Source of the DNA: Lates calcarifer
Taxonomy: Eukaryota; Chordata; Actinopteri; Centropomidae
NCBI RefSeq assembly: GCF_001640805.2
Contig: NW_026116648.1
Coordinates: forward strand, 186,001 to 250,000
Length of the DNA: 64,000 bases
Reading direction: 5' to 3'
The stretch's first letter is position 1; each line of letters starts with the position of its first letter. A program made the translations under genes and the position numbers. Below are positions 1 through 13,051 of this stretch, one piece after another. The notes under the pieces are model-generated. The model was not told the DNA's origin and ran no database searches. It worked only from the letters and a program-made list of their open reading frames with translations.

Positions 1-2800
1 CAAGCCAAATTAATCCGCTTTGTAACAAAGCAAATTCCCTGTTTGCTGACTGCTACAGACACACACCACAAAACACACTCACACACTCTGCTTACTAAGA
101 CAGCAGTAGTCTTAGCCTGATCAGTCTGTATTCAGAGGGATTAGCAGCAGATAGCCCTAGCTGGACAGTACAGATTTTAGACCCAAACAGCGACTCAGAC
201 ACACACACACAACAAGCAGACTTTAGACTTTGAGTTTGCAAAACATGCATATGCAGGATCTAAGCCCCACCAAAAAAAAAAAAAAAAAAAAAAAAAAAAC
301 GGGGTGATGAAAACACTATTTGGCTTAAGGCTTACACTCGGCTTAAATAGCTGTGCTGAACAGCTAATTTTCCTGCTAACTATGTCCCCCTTTACCCTGT
401 TCCCTTTGCCCTCTGACAAAAGGTGGTTTTCTCACAAACAATTCCAGCTATTAAAAAGCTTCACAAGTAATTACTCCACATGAAAGTGAGCACGCTCAAA
501 CAGGTTTTCATCCGTACCTTTCCATAGCCTTTCATGGGGGACAATAGGTTTTTAAAAATGGGTGAGACTGAGGGCCTGGGAGAGGGGCAGGCTGGTAATC
601 CAATACTATTGAGTTTGTGGTTTGGTTAATCTAATGTCCAGGCTAAACGGAGCATGGGCAGTTTGCTGGCACTGGCTTTGATGATTGTACCAACCTCTCA
701 ACCCCTGCAAAAACACACACACGTATGCACACACATGCTCTTGCCTTGTTGCTTTGTCGAAGAAATTTCACCCACCTATCCCCCAGGGAGCTGTTTTTTT
801 TTACATGTAACTTCCAGTAACCTGTGGCATTTTTATTCATTAAGGTTTTTTTCTGTTTGTAATCTTCCCTCTGGCTACTAAAACACTGTAAAATTCGGAG
901 CTTGAAACTTAATTTAGATGTACCCAAACACAGTGCTTAAAATGTAAAGATATAAATATAAATCAAAATATCATGACATAATCTAATTGTGTAAAAGTTT
1001 TAGATCTCAATCTTACCTCAATATTTCTCAAATTCAGGTGGTAGGAAAATTAATCCTTTACTTTACACAGTTTCCTTTACCAGGTGGCTCTTGTTTCATT
1101 TTATGTCTAATGCACAAACATAAAAGTCTATCAACAGGGATGTGCTCAGATGTGTGGCTCAGTACAAAAAGGGCACCTCCCCTTTAAAAAAATGGTTGAT
1201 GTATATTGTTTAAGCAATAGTATTTAGCATGACTAATTTCATTAATTCATATAGAATTAGTAATTTACCAGCCAGGCCTAGATTAACCTGCAACAGGGTT
1301 GTGACATTAAAATTAATATGAATCATTAGTTTGTCATTTATTCATTCTGTAGTCCCATTTACACATAGATTGCACTATATTGCCACTAAGAAGAACCTTT
1401 ATTATGCCATCTTTGCTTGTTTATACTGAACCAAACAAAAGAGCCGTAATGCTGTCCCAGCATGTGATTGTAGATATCATGCTAACATTTCAGAAGCCTG
1501 ATGTAGGCTGATGTTTGTCGATTTGGCTCTGTGACTACCCCCACTTAAAGGCAGAACAACAGTGCCCTCCAATTTCCACGAGGTTGAATAACAGCACAAT
1601 ATTCTTGCCTTGAACAGGCTGTATGAATGGTACTTATATTTTAGTGCTTTGCAGAGAAGTAGCTGAGGAATGTTAAGTGAAACCAGATGTTCTGTGGGGA
1701 TGCCTCCTCTCCTGGAACTGTAATACAACCCCTGCTCATGCAGACAGCTTACATTAAAGTGTGGACAGCTTGTGAACATCTTCTCGGTTAAAACTGGTTG
1801 TTTCTTGGTGAATGGTTAATTGTGCTCTCTTTGTTTTTGGAAAAGTGAAACTTTATTTTCTGTCTTGGAGGCTTTTCTCTCTCAATTATTGTTTTAAGGT
1901 ATTTGTTTATTTCGTTTTTCGTTTATTGTGTTCTGAGTGCTTGCAGGCAATTTCCGCACCAGGGGCCCTAGACTAAAATGAGCCGTGGGCTCCCTACTGA
2001 CCAACCAGTTTTCCCACTTTCATTATTGATGCATTATTTGATATTAGTTCATAGTTTGGTTTGATCAAGAAAAATATATTTAGGATAGAGAGTTTTTTGT
2101 ACATGTACTTTACAAATCACAAATTTGTGATTATGGACACAGTAAATAAAATATACTTTATTTTATTGTGTATTGTGCTTAGAATTTATTAGTAGCACAA
2201 TTATAGTTATTAGTAGTGACTCCATTCACACCACAAATTCTGACTCTGAATTATTGAACAGAATAACTTCTCCTTCTCCTTTCTACACCACAGAGGTCAG
2301 ATTATGTGTGAGCACTTTTCTAAAAGTGGAGCCTTGACACTGTTGAAGAAAAAGGAAAGGAATGGAAAAAGGAAACTATGCTGGGAAAAAGTGCAATTGC
2401 AGGATATATTTTGCAGATATTAAACATGTGATATGTGCTTTTCCTCACAAGTTACCTGACTGAAATGGATGGTTTCATATTTCATGAACTCATCATAAGG
2501 TCTGCAGGTTAGAAATTATCAAATGAAAATGTCACAAAGCAGAACACAAACACACATTCATTGTGCATGTGTATTAATCGAGGCTTAGATCTTAAATATG
2601 GTGAAACAAAAGCCCTGACATAAGGAATCAAAGAGCAGGTTGCAGAAGAATATATAATGAAAGTCTTGTGGGAATACTTTGATATAGTTATGTGTACCTG
2701 TATGTATGTGTACTTTTTACACATACGTTTTTTCATTGTCTTGCATTGTCTCATGTTTTTCTCCTGCCTTCCTCTTTTCCTCCCTCCCCTCAACCTCTAG
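1..2800 (+). other. Intron of the PCDH17-like gene, no exon seen
   Basis: This stretch precedes the acceptor at 2799-2800 and is read as an intron of the + strand protocadherin gene. It contains a 28-A run (272-299), short CA tracts, and a dispersed repeat at about 1371-1575 that recurs at 42.27-42.51 kb. A pyrimidine-rich tract (about 2755-2798) leads into the acceptor. No other coding exon was recognised. The polypyrimidine tract and AG are visible; that the whole stretch is one intron is inference, since the upstream exons lie outside the window. Confidence 0.6.
1371..1575 (+). repeat. Dispersed repeat, first copy (second at 42,271)
   Basis: Shares several ordered blocks with 42,271-42,508 (for example CTTTGCTTGTTTATACTGAA and GGCAGAACAACAGTGCCCTC). 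It lacks about 35 bp in the middle relative to that copy. Weaker similarity may extend to about 1,770. Confidence 0.7.
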
Positions 2801-3169
2801 GTGCCGATCTGTTCTCTAACTGCACAGAGGAGTGTAAGGCCTTGGGCCACTCCGATCGCTGCTGGATGCCGAGCTTCATGCCCTCTGATGGGCGTCAGGG
2901 TCCAGACTACCGCAGCAACCTCCACGTGCCAGGCATGGACTCTGTTCCAGACACAGAGGTATTTGAAAGCCCAGAGCAAACGACCGATAAGTCATTCTCC
3001 ACCTTTGGCAAAGAGATACCTCTCAGTCATCAACACCTCCACCACCACCAAAACCACCACCACCTCCTCCAAAACCATCACCTCAGACACCACCACAGCT
3101 CCCTTGAGAGGAAAGAGTTGGAGGCACTTCTGCCTAGCTCCAGAGCACCTTGTAACCCAGCTTATTTAA
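2801..3169 (+). CDS. pcdh17: Protocadherin-17-like penultimate coding exon (cytoplasmic tail)
   Basis: Delta-2 protocadherins are single-pass adhesion molecules with a long cytoplasmic tail. This exon encodes the C-terminal part of that tail. It opens with ADLFSNCTEECKALGHSDRC, which with the following WMPSF, YRSNLHVPGMDSVPDTEVFE and SFSTFGKE blocks matches my memory of the PCDH17 tail better than PCDH10 or PCDH19. The acceptor is CTCTAG ending at 2800 and the donor is GTGAGT at 3170. Both junctions are phase 1, and the exon is 369 bp. A histidine-rich stretch (about 3028-3102) sits between the STFGKE block and the LERKELEALL block and looks like a local expansion. There are no transmembrane or cadherin repeats here; those are encoded upstream, outside the window. 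PCDH17 rather than a paralogue is likely but not proven. Confidence 0.85.
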   Translation: MPICSLTAQRSVRPWATPIAAGCRASCPLMGVRVQTTAATSTCQAWTLFQTQRYLKAQSKRPISHSPPLAKRYLSVINTSTTTKTTTTSSKTITSDTTTAPLRGKSWRHFCLAPEHLVTQLI

Positions 3170-5942
3170 GTGAGTATTGTTTTTTGCTCAGGCCTAAGCA
3201 CCCACCCCGCTCTCCGATCTGGTGATCGAATTAGGTGAAAAAGCAAAGATTCCAAATTGAATTTTCTCCCCGGATTGGCTGGCGGAAGGAAGCATGAAAT
3301 TCATTTCAGGTCTGACCCCTGTTCTCTCAGCCCTCCTGTCAGAGTGTTTAACTAACTCTTCCCTCTTTGTCAAACATCTCCATTATCTGTGACTGTGATG
3401 ATCTTATCTTCCCTCACTTACCATTTCAGTTCATACTACAGACACACACACACACAAACCTCTAGCACTGATTAGCCCAAAATGAAACATGCCAAAAGCA
3501 ATTATGATGTAAATGGTTGTTTTGATATGGGTTGACAAGTTAGCATTAAGGAAGCTCTGTGTGACTATGGAAATTGGCTGCTGTAATATAAGAGACGTTG
3601 GCCCGCTCACAAAACCCAGCAATGGAAAATAGCTGTTTTTAATCAGTGACGAAGCAGGCAGTGAGCTTAACATCTCTTTCTCACTCGGCAGACATCATTG
3701 CGTTGGAACTGAGGATCAAAAAACAGTTTTAAGATAACTGAGAAGAGGAGAAAAAAAGGAGGTAGAAGTTGCATTTCCCAAGGAATTACTCTTTCTTAAC
3801 TCATTCAAGGGCCACAAAGAGACACATCCTCAATCACTGCAATTTGGTGATAATACTTAATTATAATTTTGTCAAGCAGTGCCTGAAGAGGCCCCCTCTC
3901 CTATCATCTGACACAGCTAGCTAAAATTATCAGACTGTCAGAGCCCCGCTGCTTCCCCAGTGCCATCATTTAAAACCACAGCATGCTGTTGGCAACAGCA
4001 GGAAAAATGCCTTTTTTTCTTTTAATTAATGTTTCATTTGTTTGCCTTTTTTAAACCTGAAAGAGGAAAGTCACATTTTTCACAAATATTTATTTTACAG
4101 GTTTGCAAGGGTTGATTTACAACTACAAACTTTTTGACTATTGAATATCACTTTACTAGTTCAAAATCTATCTATTATTATCTATTATCTATCTAATCTA
4201 ATATAGACTCACATTTGAGCCCATACATTCCAAGCAGGTTACGATAAGACTACATTCATTATGATGAGAAATTACAGCAATAATGTATTTCACCTGTATA
4301 AACTGAGCATAGATTAAAGCAATTAAAGCATTTAAAATAGTACAAAAGAATTAAAATGATCAGTCAGATATAACAGCTCTGGGTGACGCTCATATCATCA
4401 TCACATGTTAAATTAAGTACTGAAATCATAAGAATACAGTAATACTGCAATTGTGACTGCATTTTTGACAATAAAAAATGGACCATGTTATTACAGATAA
4501 TGATACTTTAAGTCAAGTAAAGCAGCAAGATGCATTTTATTATTTTTGTAGCTTTCAGCAAATAATTTAGCAGTACAATATTAGCATACCACACATACAT
4601 ACACACACACACACACCAAAAAAAAAAAAAAATTATAATAATATGTGTGTGTGTGTGTGTGTTATATGTGTGTATATATCCAGCATATGTCAACACCCTC
4701 AAATGGAATGTCAAAATTACATGTGAAATCGTCAAATGACATCAGTAATATAATTCAATTTTATATGAAGTGCACAGAATGAAAACAGAAAAAAAACAAC
4801 AAAGTATGAATATAAAAAACGGTCAAATATACTAATTATAACAAAGTATAGTGACATTTCTGTTGTGTAAGTTTTATAAATCTGAAAATGTAAGCATCAC
4901 AGATGCAAACTAGAAACCAAACTATAATATTGCTATTTGAAACTCCAGTAACAAACATGATATAAAATGTGTGTAATTGAAACCTGATAAAATTCTTGCA
5001 ACCAAACTTCAAGCACCAACCATTTAGCAATTTTTTTAATTATTTTATTTTCTGTGTTTCCTCAGTTCACATTTCTCAGCCTTCACTGTGTTTGTTGTGT
5101 GCTGCTCTGGTTCTAATAGTTACCATGGATGTGCTTATTACACGCTTATGATGCAGCACTTAACGTGAAGGGCTCCCAGTATTGCAGTGTTCCCCAGGAA
5201 CACTGCCACTCATTCCTCTCTGAAAGTAGATTACTCTGGGCCTTATGCTAATGAGTGCGGGGGGTGGATAAAGGCAAAGACGGAGAAGGGAGGGGGAGAG
5301 GACTGAAGTGGATGAAAGGATAGAATGATGATACCAAGAGGCCAAAGCTCTTTAATCTGATCAAGTCAGCCAGTGATACACAGAGACTCTTTTGTCCTGG
5401 GACTTGCAGGCCTGGGCCTGGACCTGACCTGGGGTCATATTGAGTGTGGGGTGCATTGGTGGGGGGATGCGACAGCCAGAGCTCAGTGATTACCATCATC
5501 AAACACAGACAACATTGAGTCAGGGGACAGAGAAGGGGAGGGTGAATGAATGAGAGGTTACACTCTACCCCGTTAGAGCTCAGCCTCTCTCTTTTGTTGT
5601 TGTCCTAAATAAACTGGGCATGAAAGTATTCGCCAGCTCACCCATCATTCAGTGCCACTATTCCCATAATGCCCACCACCCCCACACTCTCATGACAGAG
5701 TCACACACATATTATCCATGAACCATTTCACAAGAATAAATTGAAATGGCCCAGATGAGAGATGTGAGACTTCCTACCCTTTGGTGTGCATGTGTGAACC
5801 TACAAATTCTGTGTGAATGAGGCCATTTAAGTACTAGTTTTCTATCTTTTTTGGTTTTCTGTCATCTCTCAGACAAACTTGACACCCCACCTGTACTTAC
5901 ACACAGAGCTAACCGTGTTATGTTTTTCTCTACTTCTTACAG
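3170..5942 (+). other. Last intron of the PCDH17-like gene
   Basis: The intron runs from donor GTGAGT at 3170 to the acceptor TTCTTACAG ending at 5942. It contains no credible coding exon. A balanced-complexity stretch at about 3770-3990 stands out from AT-rich surroundings and could be a conserved noncoding element. A CA / poly-A / TG compound microsatellite lies at 4600-4663. If the donor at 3170 is not used, the reading frame continues for 18 codons to a stop at 3223-3225, giving a possible alternative tail. Confidence 0.65.
4600..4663. repeat. Compound microsatellite (CA)n - A run - (TG)n
   Basis: A CA tract (4600-4616) is followed by an A run to 4633, a short AT-rich linker, and a TG tract (4645-4663). 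The CA and TG arms are reverse complements, so a single strand could fold back on itself. It lies in the last intron of the protocadherin gene. Confidence 0.9.
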
Positions 5943-5962
5943 CGAGGAAAGGGGTTTGCTAG
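5943..5962 (+). CDS. pcdh17: Protocadherin-17-like terminal coding stretch
   Basis: After the acceptor TACTTCTTACAG (ends 5942), the phase-1 overhang A from the previous exon joins CG to make Thr, followed by R-K-G-V-C and a TAG stop (5960-5962). The resulting TRKGVC terminus resembles the TRKRIC terminus I recall for mammalian PCDH17. That supports both the gene identity and the choice of this acceptor over the later one at about 6400. Only six residues are encoded, so the assignment rests on phase compatibility, the acceptor, and this short terminal match. Confidence 0.75.
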
Positions 5963-7130
5963 CTCTTTTCATGTGGACATATCGGAAACTGCGTGACTTT
6001 GCACAATCACTCCCCAATGACCAAGGCTATAGAAAAAACAAACAACAAAGCATTAACATTTCAATCCATTTTGCCCTTCCCTCCCTCAACCCTCCTCACC
6101 CAGCAAAAAATGAAAACACTCACGACTACACACAAAAAGAAAAACACCCCCTCTCTGGAATTCCTTGGATCACTGCCGGGCTTTGGAGGCACCCCTCTCT
6201 CAGGATTAGCAAATGGTCAAACATGGAGAGGGGGTCGGGTGGGTGCAGGCAGGTAGACAAACAGCCTTACTGGGAGGACCCCATTGTCTCAGCAGGACTG
6301 AGAAACTAACAGAGGGGGAGGAAGGACAGTACTGATGGAGAGATAAAACTGGTCACTGATCTCACCGTCCTTTTCCAATCCGCGTGTGTCTGTTTACAGC
6401 ACTGATGTATACATCTCTGAGGAAGACAAAACCACATGAGGACTGGATATGTATATTGAAGACAAACTGAAATGAGAGCCTCCCAGAGAAACCACCACTG
6501 AGCCCTTTAGGCATTTATACTTGCAGAGAGGCGCCAAATTGTACAGGAGAATCTTTGTGCATTTCAAAATGCAATACCACAGTTTTCTATTCTGTTTATG
6601 TGGTCAGGTGTCTCTGTTCTGATCTCCTTCAAAATTTGTAAGAAAAGATTGTAGGCAGGATATTTTTTTATTTATGTTTTTTTTCTAATTCTGAGTTCTT
6701 TTTGTTTTTTTTTTTCTTTTCTGCTCTGGAGTTAGTTTCTTTAACATATCGTGGGCTTGGACAGTGTTTGGCCTGCACTTTTGTGATTCTAAGGCATCAA
6801 GTAGTTTCTATTATGTGTGAGAAGTGTTTACTGTACTCTTTTAAAAGTTTCAAACTGAATATAAAACTCTATATATAAATCCATCTATATCTACTTGTTC
6901 TGAAAGCGTGCTATCCATTTGCTAGGTTCCACATTCTGATTCAGAGGTTTGACTCTTGTTTAAGTATCCCTGAAGAAGGCTTATTGTTTTCCCAGTGGGA
7001 TACATAAAGGGAGACAGAGCAGCCTTAGCAGATATGAAACTCAAGTTCTCATTGTTTTACATTATTTTTTGTTTTACAAATTCTTTTTTCCCACTTTTGG
7101 ATATTGATGAAGCTCATGTCTATAAATAAA
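5963..7130 (+). other. Probable 3' UTR of the PCDH17-like gene
   Basis: The sequence after the stop has no coding potential and is rich in T runs (6660-6720), as is common in vertebrate 3' UTRs. A candidate polyadenylation signal AATAAA lies at 7125-7130. The true cleavage site cannot be read from sequence alone, and other AATAAA-like signals may be used. Confidence 0.45.
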
Positions 7131-10100
7131 AAGAAGGTAATAATTTAGAATGCAATCAGTGGTAATTTTATGTCATTGTAACCAAAACTTTAAGGGTCCA
7201 TTTATAAAGAAATAGAACAAAAACACGGCCAAATGCAAAAGGTGCAGTTGGAATCCAGTATACACACATTTCTTTCTCACACATTACAAACACAAACAAA
7301 CCATTATGCCAACAATAAACAAAAAAATTGTGAAAAGGAAGGTCTCATGTGCTTTTATTCTGATGCATTTTGTGGTTGTACAGGAAAAAGTCAAACTTGT
7401 GTTGACCTGATGTGGGAAGTTTTGTGTTTCCTTTATTTATGTCTCCATATCAAGGCTGTCCACCACTGAGCAAAACTGGTACCTGTCCTTGGTCCTCAGG
7501 CCTGCACACCCACAAAAGCAACGGGCTCACTGTGTGGCAATTGGTTTATTTAGCCCTATAGCAGGGTCCTGTGCCAAAATGGAAATCATGTTTAATCAGC
7601 AGTTTTCAAAAGTCTAAACAGGCTTTACTGTTGTGAGGACATTGTTATCAAATTTATTCAGAATTCCATCCTTTGTTCTTATATTTATGTGCCAGCTAGA
7701 ATCAAGATTTCACAGAGTTTATAGAATATAATGCATTGTTATAGATAAAAACAATAGTGGTGGTGGATGCAGATACATTCAAGTTAAAGTTCAGTATTCA
7801 AAATTGTAATTGTAAATTGTAATTGTAATGCATTATTATATTAGCAGCATTTTAATACTTGTGGCTTAGCTCAAAACAGAGCCTATTTTAATTTTACAAG
7901 TATCTTAATTTATAGATATATTTAGATGCTTGTTTTGGATTAGCCAGAAATGTATAAAACTGAATTTCAGTATAATAGAGACAATACGACAATACTGCAA
8001 AAAATGTATTTTTATAGCACATGATGGGGTCATGCCTCTTAATTCATGTCACTGAGCTATCATGGTATATTCAGCCCTCTGTATTCACATTTTGAAAGGG
8101 AGGATAAATTCACTCTCAGCAACTCTATGACAAATTAATTTGTGCAGCAATGCGTACAGTTGGTTGATATGAGACATATTATGCACATGACAAATCAGTT
8201 TTGGCACAGAGTGAAGCTCTTGCTCTTTGGCAGATGATATTTACCACAGAGACAAACATATGGTGGACATTTATAATAGGCCCATACTTATTGTTTGGAT
8301 AATATGGCAGAGATTTTCAAAACTAAGACACTTTTACAACTGAATCAACTGAATGACTGACAATGTCCAGCAGACTCATTTAACACTTGTGATTACTCAT
8401 CCATGATGTGGGTTAACATGACACTTGATAATATGTTCAGTATGCTGAATTACAAATCAAGAAAAAAAAACATCTTTATCATCCTTCACTGTCTCCTCTG
8501 TTGTGTCAACACACATTCTGTGATCCTCTCATTCCTTTTTACAACAGCATTGTAGATTCAGGAGAGCTTGTGTGTTTGTCTGAACTAGATGTTGCAGCTG
8601 CAATCCAAGGTAGATTTGGATATTTACAAATGGTGATGAACCAATAACATGGTAGAGTTCAGATACGCATGCTAAATCATCTTAACTCCTCCAGTACAGC
8701 TGAATATTCATTGATTTGTTTATCTGACAGTAACAAAAGCCTTAAGTCTCTGTTAACACTAAATACTACAAGCAAACAGTAAGGGGGATAAGAAGCACCT
8801 ATGAATTTCCCTGTCTGTCTTTTTCTTCAGAATTTTATTCTGATGTTAAATTTAGGATGACAAATAGTGAAGAGCGGCAATGTGAACCATCGGTCCGGGC
8901 CCTTTTGTTGCTGCGTAATGAGGGCAAAGCTATCAGAGCAGCACCGTTTAGATTGAGGACATAAGTTGAACAGAGAGCAAGTGCAATATAATCATATCTA
9001 CTTTCTTGTTAAATGGAAGCTATTATGTTTGACCTCCACTCGACGCTAATCTCTGTCACAAACCAAAAAGTTTTAATTTCCATGTGCGTTTATGCACACC
9101 AGGCTTCAAATGAGAAAAACTATTAGAGTATAATGAAAGATAATTTAAGAACAAAAAAGAGAGACTTAAAATTCCCAAAACAAACAGGAGGATTTGAAGA
9201 GAGGCAGATGGTGAAATAGGGAGAGAGAGAGACGTCTCTCTTTCTATTTCCGGTGAGTGGCGGGAGGAGAAGGGGGAGTGAGGAGGTAATTGCGATAGCA
9301 AGTTTCAAAGTCACTCACTTCACAAAGGCAAAGCGGATTATAGGAGGCTGAACTTTTTCATGTCAGAGCTCTCCTCTTTTGCAAATGCCACTGGTCACAA
9401 AAAGAAGAAAAAAGCCGGTGAATCGGTGCTTGAATTCCCTGCTGATCAGTACGGGTGGAAATAAAACCGCAGGCAAGTGTGGATGGTCTGCGTGAAGGTT
9501 GATTATGGGCTCCTCAGAACTGGATGAATGAGTGATGAACTGAGAACAAATCTCAGAAAAAAGGATGGGGTGGGAAACTTATAGACCAAACAATGTTATA
9601 CTGCCATTTTAGTTTTTTGGGGGGGTTAGCCATGAAATCTTTTCTTGTTTTTTCCCCAGTCAGCTTCTTACCCTGAGCAATTTCGTCCTAAATGAAAGCT
9701 GTATTTTCTGCTAGATTTGGAATAGGTTTAGTCATTGCACAATTTATTTCTTCTGTTATATTTTTGTCTCTCATAATATCATATATAGCATGTGCAGTGC
9801 ACTGTGTTTTAGGCACTTGAGAAAAAATTGCTGGAAAAAGTGTGGATGTTTTCAGATACTTAATTAAACTGATTGGACTGAAATAATACATTTATTATAA
9901 TGATGTTAGACAGCAGTAATGTTTTAAGACATGTATTTATTCTCTCTGTGTGTTTCTTGTTTTTACATCAATCTAACAGCATTCAATTCACACTTGTGCC
10001 ACGTTGAACATCTTACAGAGGTAACCAGTAAGACTGTCATTATGACTTTTATTTAATAGTGACCAGTGTGCTTAGTCATGAGACCAAAATGTTAAGTTGA

Positions 10101-11047
10101 TGAGCATTTAGCAACAAATTTATTTAACCTTTTTTCATCAATTTATTTTGAAATTGGCATTTTATTTTTATGCATTGGACTACTATGACACATCCAGAAA
10201 CTGTTGCCAGATTTGTGATGAAACTCTTCAGGTAAGTTGCACTGCAATTTGTGTTGTGTGCTAATCAGCTTTCTCCTAGCTTCTCTTCTGAAGAGAGGAG
10301 AACCTTCAGCACAGTCATCAATGTGTTATAGCACCTGAAAAGCTTCTTAAGGAGAAGAGGAATGGTTAGAAAGTGGATGTTCTAATGGAGAAGGTGGGAG
10401 CTGAGTCTTGCTGAAGACAAGGAGATAAGTGGAAGAGGAACAACAATGGCAAAGAGGATAAGGAGGCAAAGGAGTAAATAAGCTTAGTACTGCTGTCTTT
10501 GCCTGGACGCTGAGCTTGTGTGGTCAGCTGAAGGCTCATCACAGCTTTTAGGGAGGACCATCATGAACAGCTTCAAGAAGGAAACGGGAAACAACCTCAC
10601 ACCGAATCTCATAGTGTAGGATGGCATCTGTTTTTGATTTAAACTAAAAATAAATAAATAATATAATTGTCAATGCATGACTCATCAGACAAAACACTAA
10701 TTACTTACCTTATACAATTAATTTAGTAAGTCATATAAAACTGTCCTCTATTAACAATTATAAAATAATATAATTTCTCTTTTTTTAATTATTTGGTGAT
10801 GAATGAATTTGTTAATTTGAAATGGATTTGGCCAAACAATAGAACAAAGAACAGAAAATCAAAGGTTGTTAAAACATTAAAGAAATGTACTTAGAATATC
10901 CCCTGGGAACAAATACATTGTCTTTTTTATTATTTGGTTTTCTTAATTATTTATCATTATATTTTATTTTATAAATAATAATACATGATGTGGAATATAA
11001 TATCAGTATACATTTGAATATTAATTTGTAAATATAGGAAAACAAAA

Positions 11048-11062
11048 CCACCACCACCACCA

Positions 11063-11097
<35 letters not shown>
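11048..11097. repeat. Compound microsatellite (CCA)n-(CA)n
   Basis: Six or so CCA units run directly into a CA tract ending near 11,097. Confidence 0.95.
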
Positions 11098-11102
<5 letters not shown>

Positions 11103-12862
11103 AAAGCTGTGAGAGATGCCAGCAGCATCATTCCCACCCTTCCTCCCCCACTCCCCAACTTAAAATAAAAGATACACACATACACCTCCACACACTTTCA
11201 CTACCAACCCTAACCCCTCTCTGGACTGGCTCCGGCCAACATACCCTAGGGGGAAAAATGTGGGAGGGCAAGGGGTTGAGAGAGCAGAGCCACTCAGGAT
11301 GGAGGCTGTTTAGTGTCACAGTGAGTACACACACACACGCACGCACAAACGCACACTTAAACACACACTTCAGTAATCAGGGTCAACTTGTCTAAATGGC
11401 TTTGTCCAGTCGGAGTCTGTTGTGGACAGTCGTGTGGCCTAAGGCGAACAGGGAAAGCAGCACACAGACAGTGAAGTTTCAATTGAGTTTATTTCCTTTC
11501 TGCTTTTGTGGGGTTTATTTTCTTATTTTGTTTAATACTGATAAGAGGGTGTATATTAATAAATGGTCTGCAGCGTGACCCTTCAAGACAAACCAGCAAT
11601 GACTAGCAAAACTTTTTTTGTTGCTCTGTTTTAAGCTTCAGGAGTATGGCAGATTTCTTTCCTTCTTTTAATATGACTTTGTTTTCATTCATACAAAGTT
11701 CATAGTTTAACTTTTTAAGGATTCTCACAATAATTATCCAGATTTTCATGCTACAAGATGATACTGTTGCTGGACAGCTGGACTTCTTTACACATGCTAA
11801 CCCAATTGCTCTATATTAAAACAATTGCTGTGGTGTTTCCACTGGAGATTCAAAACAGTAGATGGTGTAAATTAAGTAGTGTAACTTTATGACAATTCTT
11901 CATTTGGTCCTCATTTGAAAAAGTTAATGTAACAGTCTACATTCTACAGACATATTCAGTGTCTCTGAAGAGAGGGAGAAAAGAATGGTTACAACTTACT
12001 ATAAATGTATATGGTAGGGTTATAGTACATCCATTTTAAAAATAATTTTCAATTTCAAAATATCAGTTAGTAGTGGTGAAAATGAACTCCTCTCAATTCA
12101 TAAAAGATACAAAAAGCCACATAATATACAATAAAATTAGGGTTAGATGCCCTTGGGGGGCCTTCTCTCCTAATGAATAAATAAAGCAGATTAAATTGCA
12201 TTAAAAAGTAAAAAGTGGTAATACATCACTTTAATTAACTGATATACTCCTCATTGAAGTACCTCATTTAAAGTTCACACATAGTGTTGTGCTGCTGTGG
12301 CCTCTATGTCAGTTCATTCCTGATGTGTGACTTCTACTGAAAATGAGTGCTTAATCAAACATTAGACCATATGTAAAACTGTCAGCATATAAATATAACA
12401 AGGTGTGTGACTTAAAGGTACATTCATTGTGCCAGATTTTTTGCTTTTAGAGGTGGTATTTCAAGATGATAATATAAAACTGTTAAAATGTCATATTTTA
12501 AGTAGCAGAAGTTGTGGTTAATGTCTTTATCACAAGACAAAAAGCTTTTTGTAAACTTTCACCTCTCAGCAAGGAGCCATCATCTTAAGATACTCTGTTT
12601 TCTCCATCTATTACTCTCATTCCCATCTCTCCTTCTCTGTCTCTCATCATTTCATGCCATACCATCTGGTTTACTCCTTCACCCTGTTCTTCCTCTGATA
12701 GCAGACAGTCTGATCAGTGAAAACAGTCACAGCATGCTTTTCTCCTCAGCTCAACATAGGCACTCATGTGCAGGCATACACATGTGCAGGCATCTATGCA
12801 ATTACATACCTGGGAAGAAACAATTGTTAACAAATACATCACTGGGCCTTCGGAAACAGACA

Positions 12863-12865
<3 letters not shown>

Positions 12866-12898
<33 letters not shown>
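12866..12898. repeat. (CA)n microsatellite
   Basis: Uninterrupted CA dinucleotide tract of about 16 units. Confidence 0.95.
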
Positions 12899-12899
<1 letters not shown>

Positions 12900-13051
12900 T
12901 CATTCCTCAGGAATGACCGCCGCACATGTTAGGGAATAAGGGCTTTACAAAGTTGTGTTTAAGAGACAAATTAAATTTAAACAAATTAATGATTAATGAC
13001 ATATGGATGGTGATGATAACGTAATTAGATTATTTATGATATGGTTTATTT

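Larger units (their letters stand above)
7131..13051. other. Intergenic, AT-rich, no gene recognised
   Basis: About 5.9 kb without a convincing exon on either strand. The open frames here are short and have low-complexity or T-rich translations. The stretch contains only microsatellites (11,048 and 12,866) and ordinary unique-looking sequence. Confidence 0.6.

Noticed and set aside
195..419. Open frame with a poly-Phe stretch
   Set aside because: It is the translation of the 28-A run on the opposite strand, with no coding support.
6402..6470. Alternative last exon of the PCDH17-like gene after TGTTTACAG (about 6400)
   Set aside because: It is phase-compatible and gives a 23-residue tail, but that tail does not resemble any protocadherin terminus. 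The acceptor at 5942 gives TRKGVC, which does.
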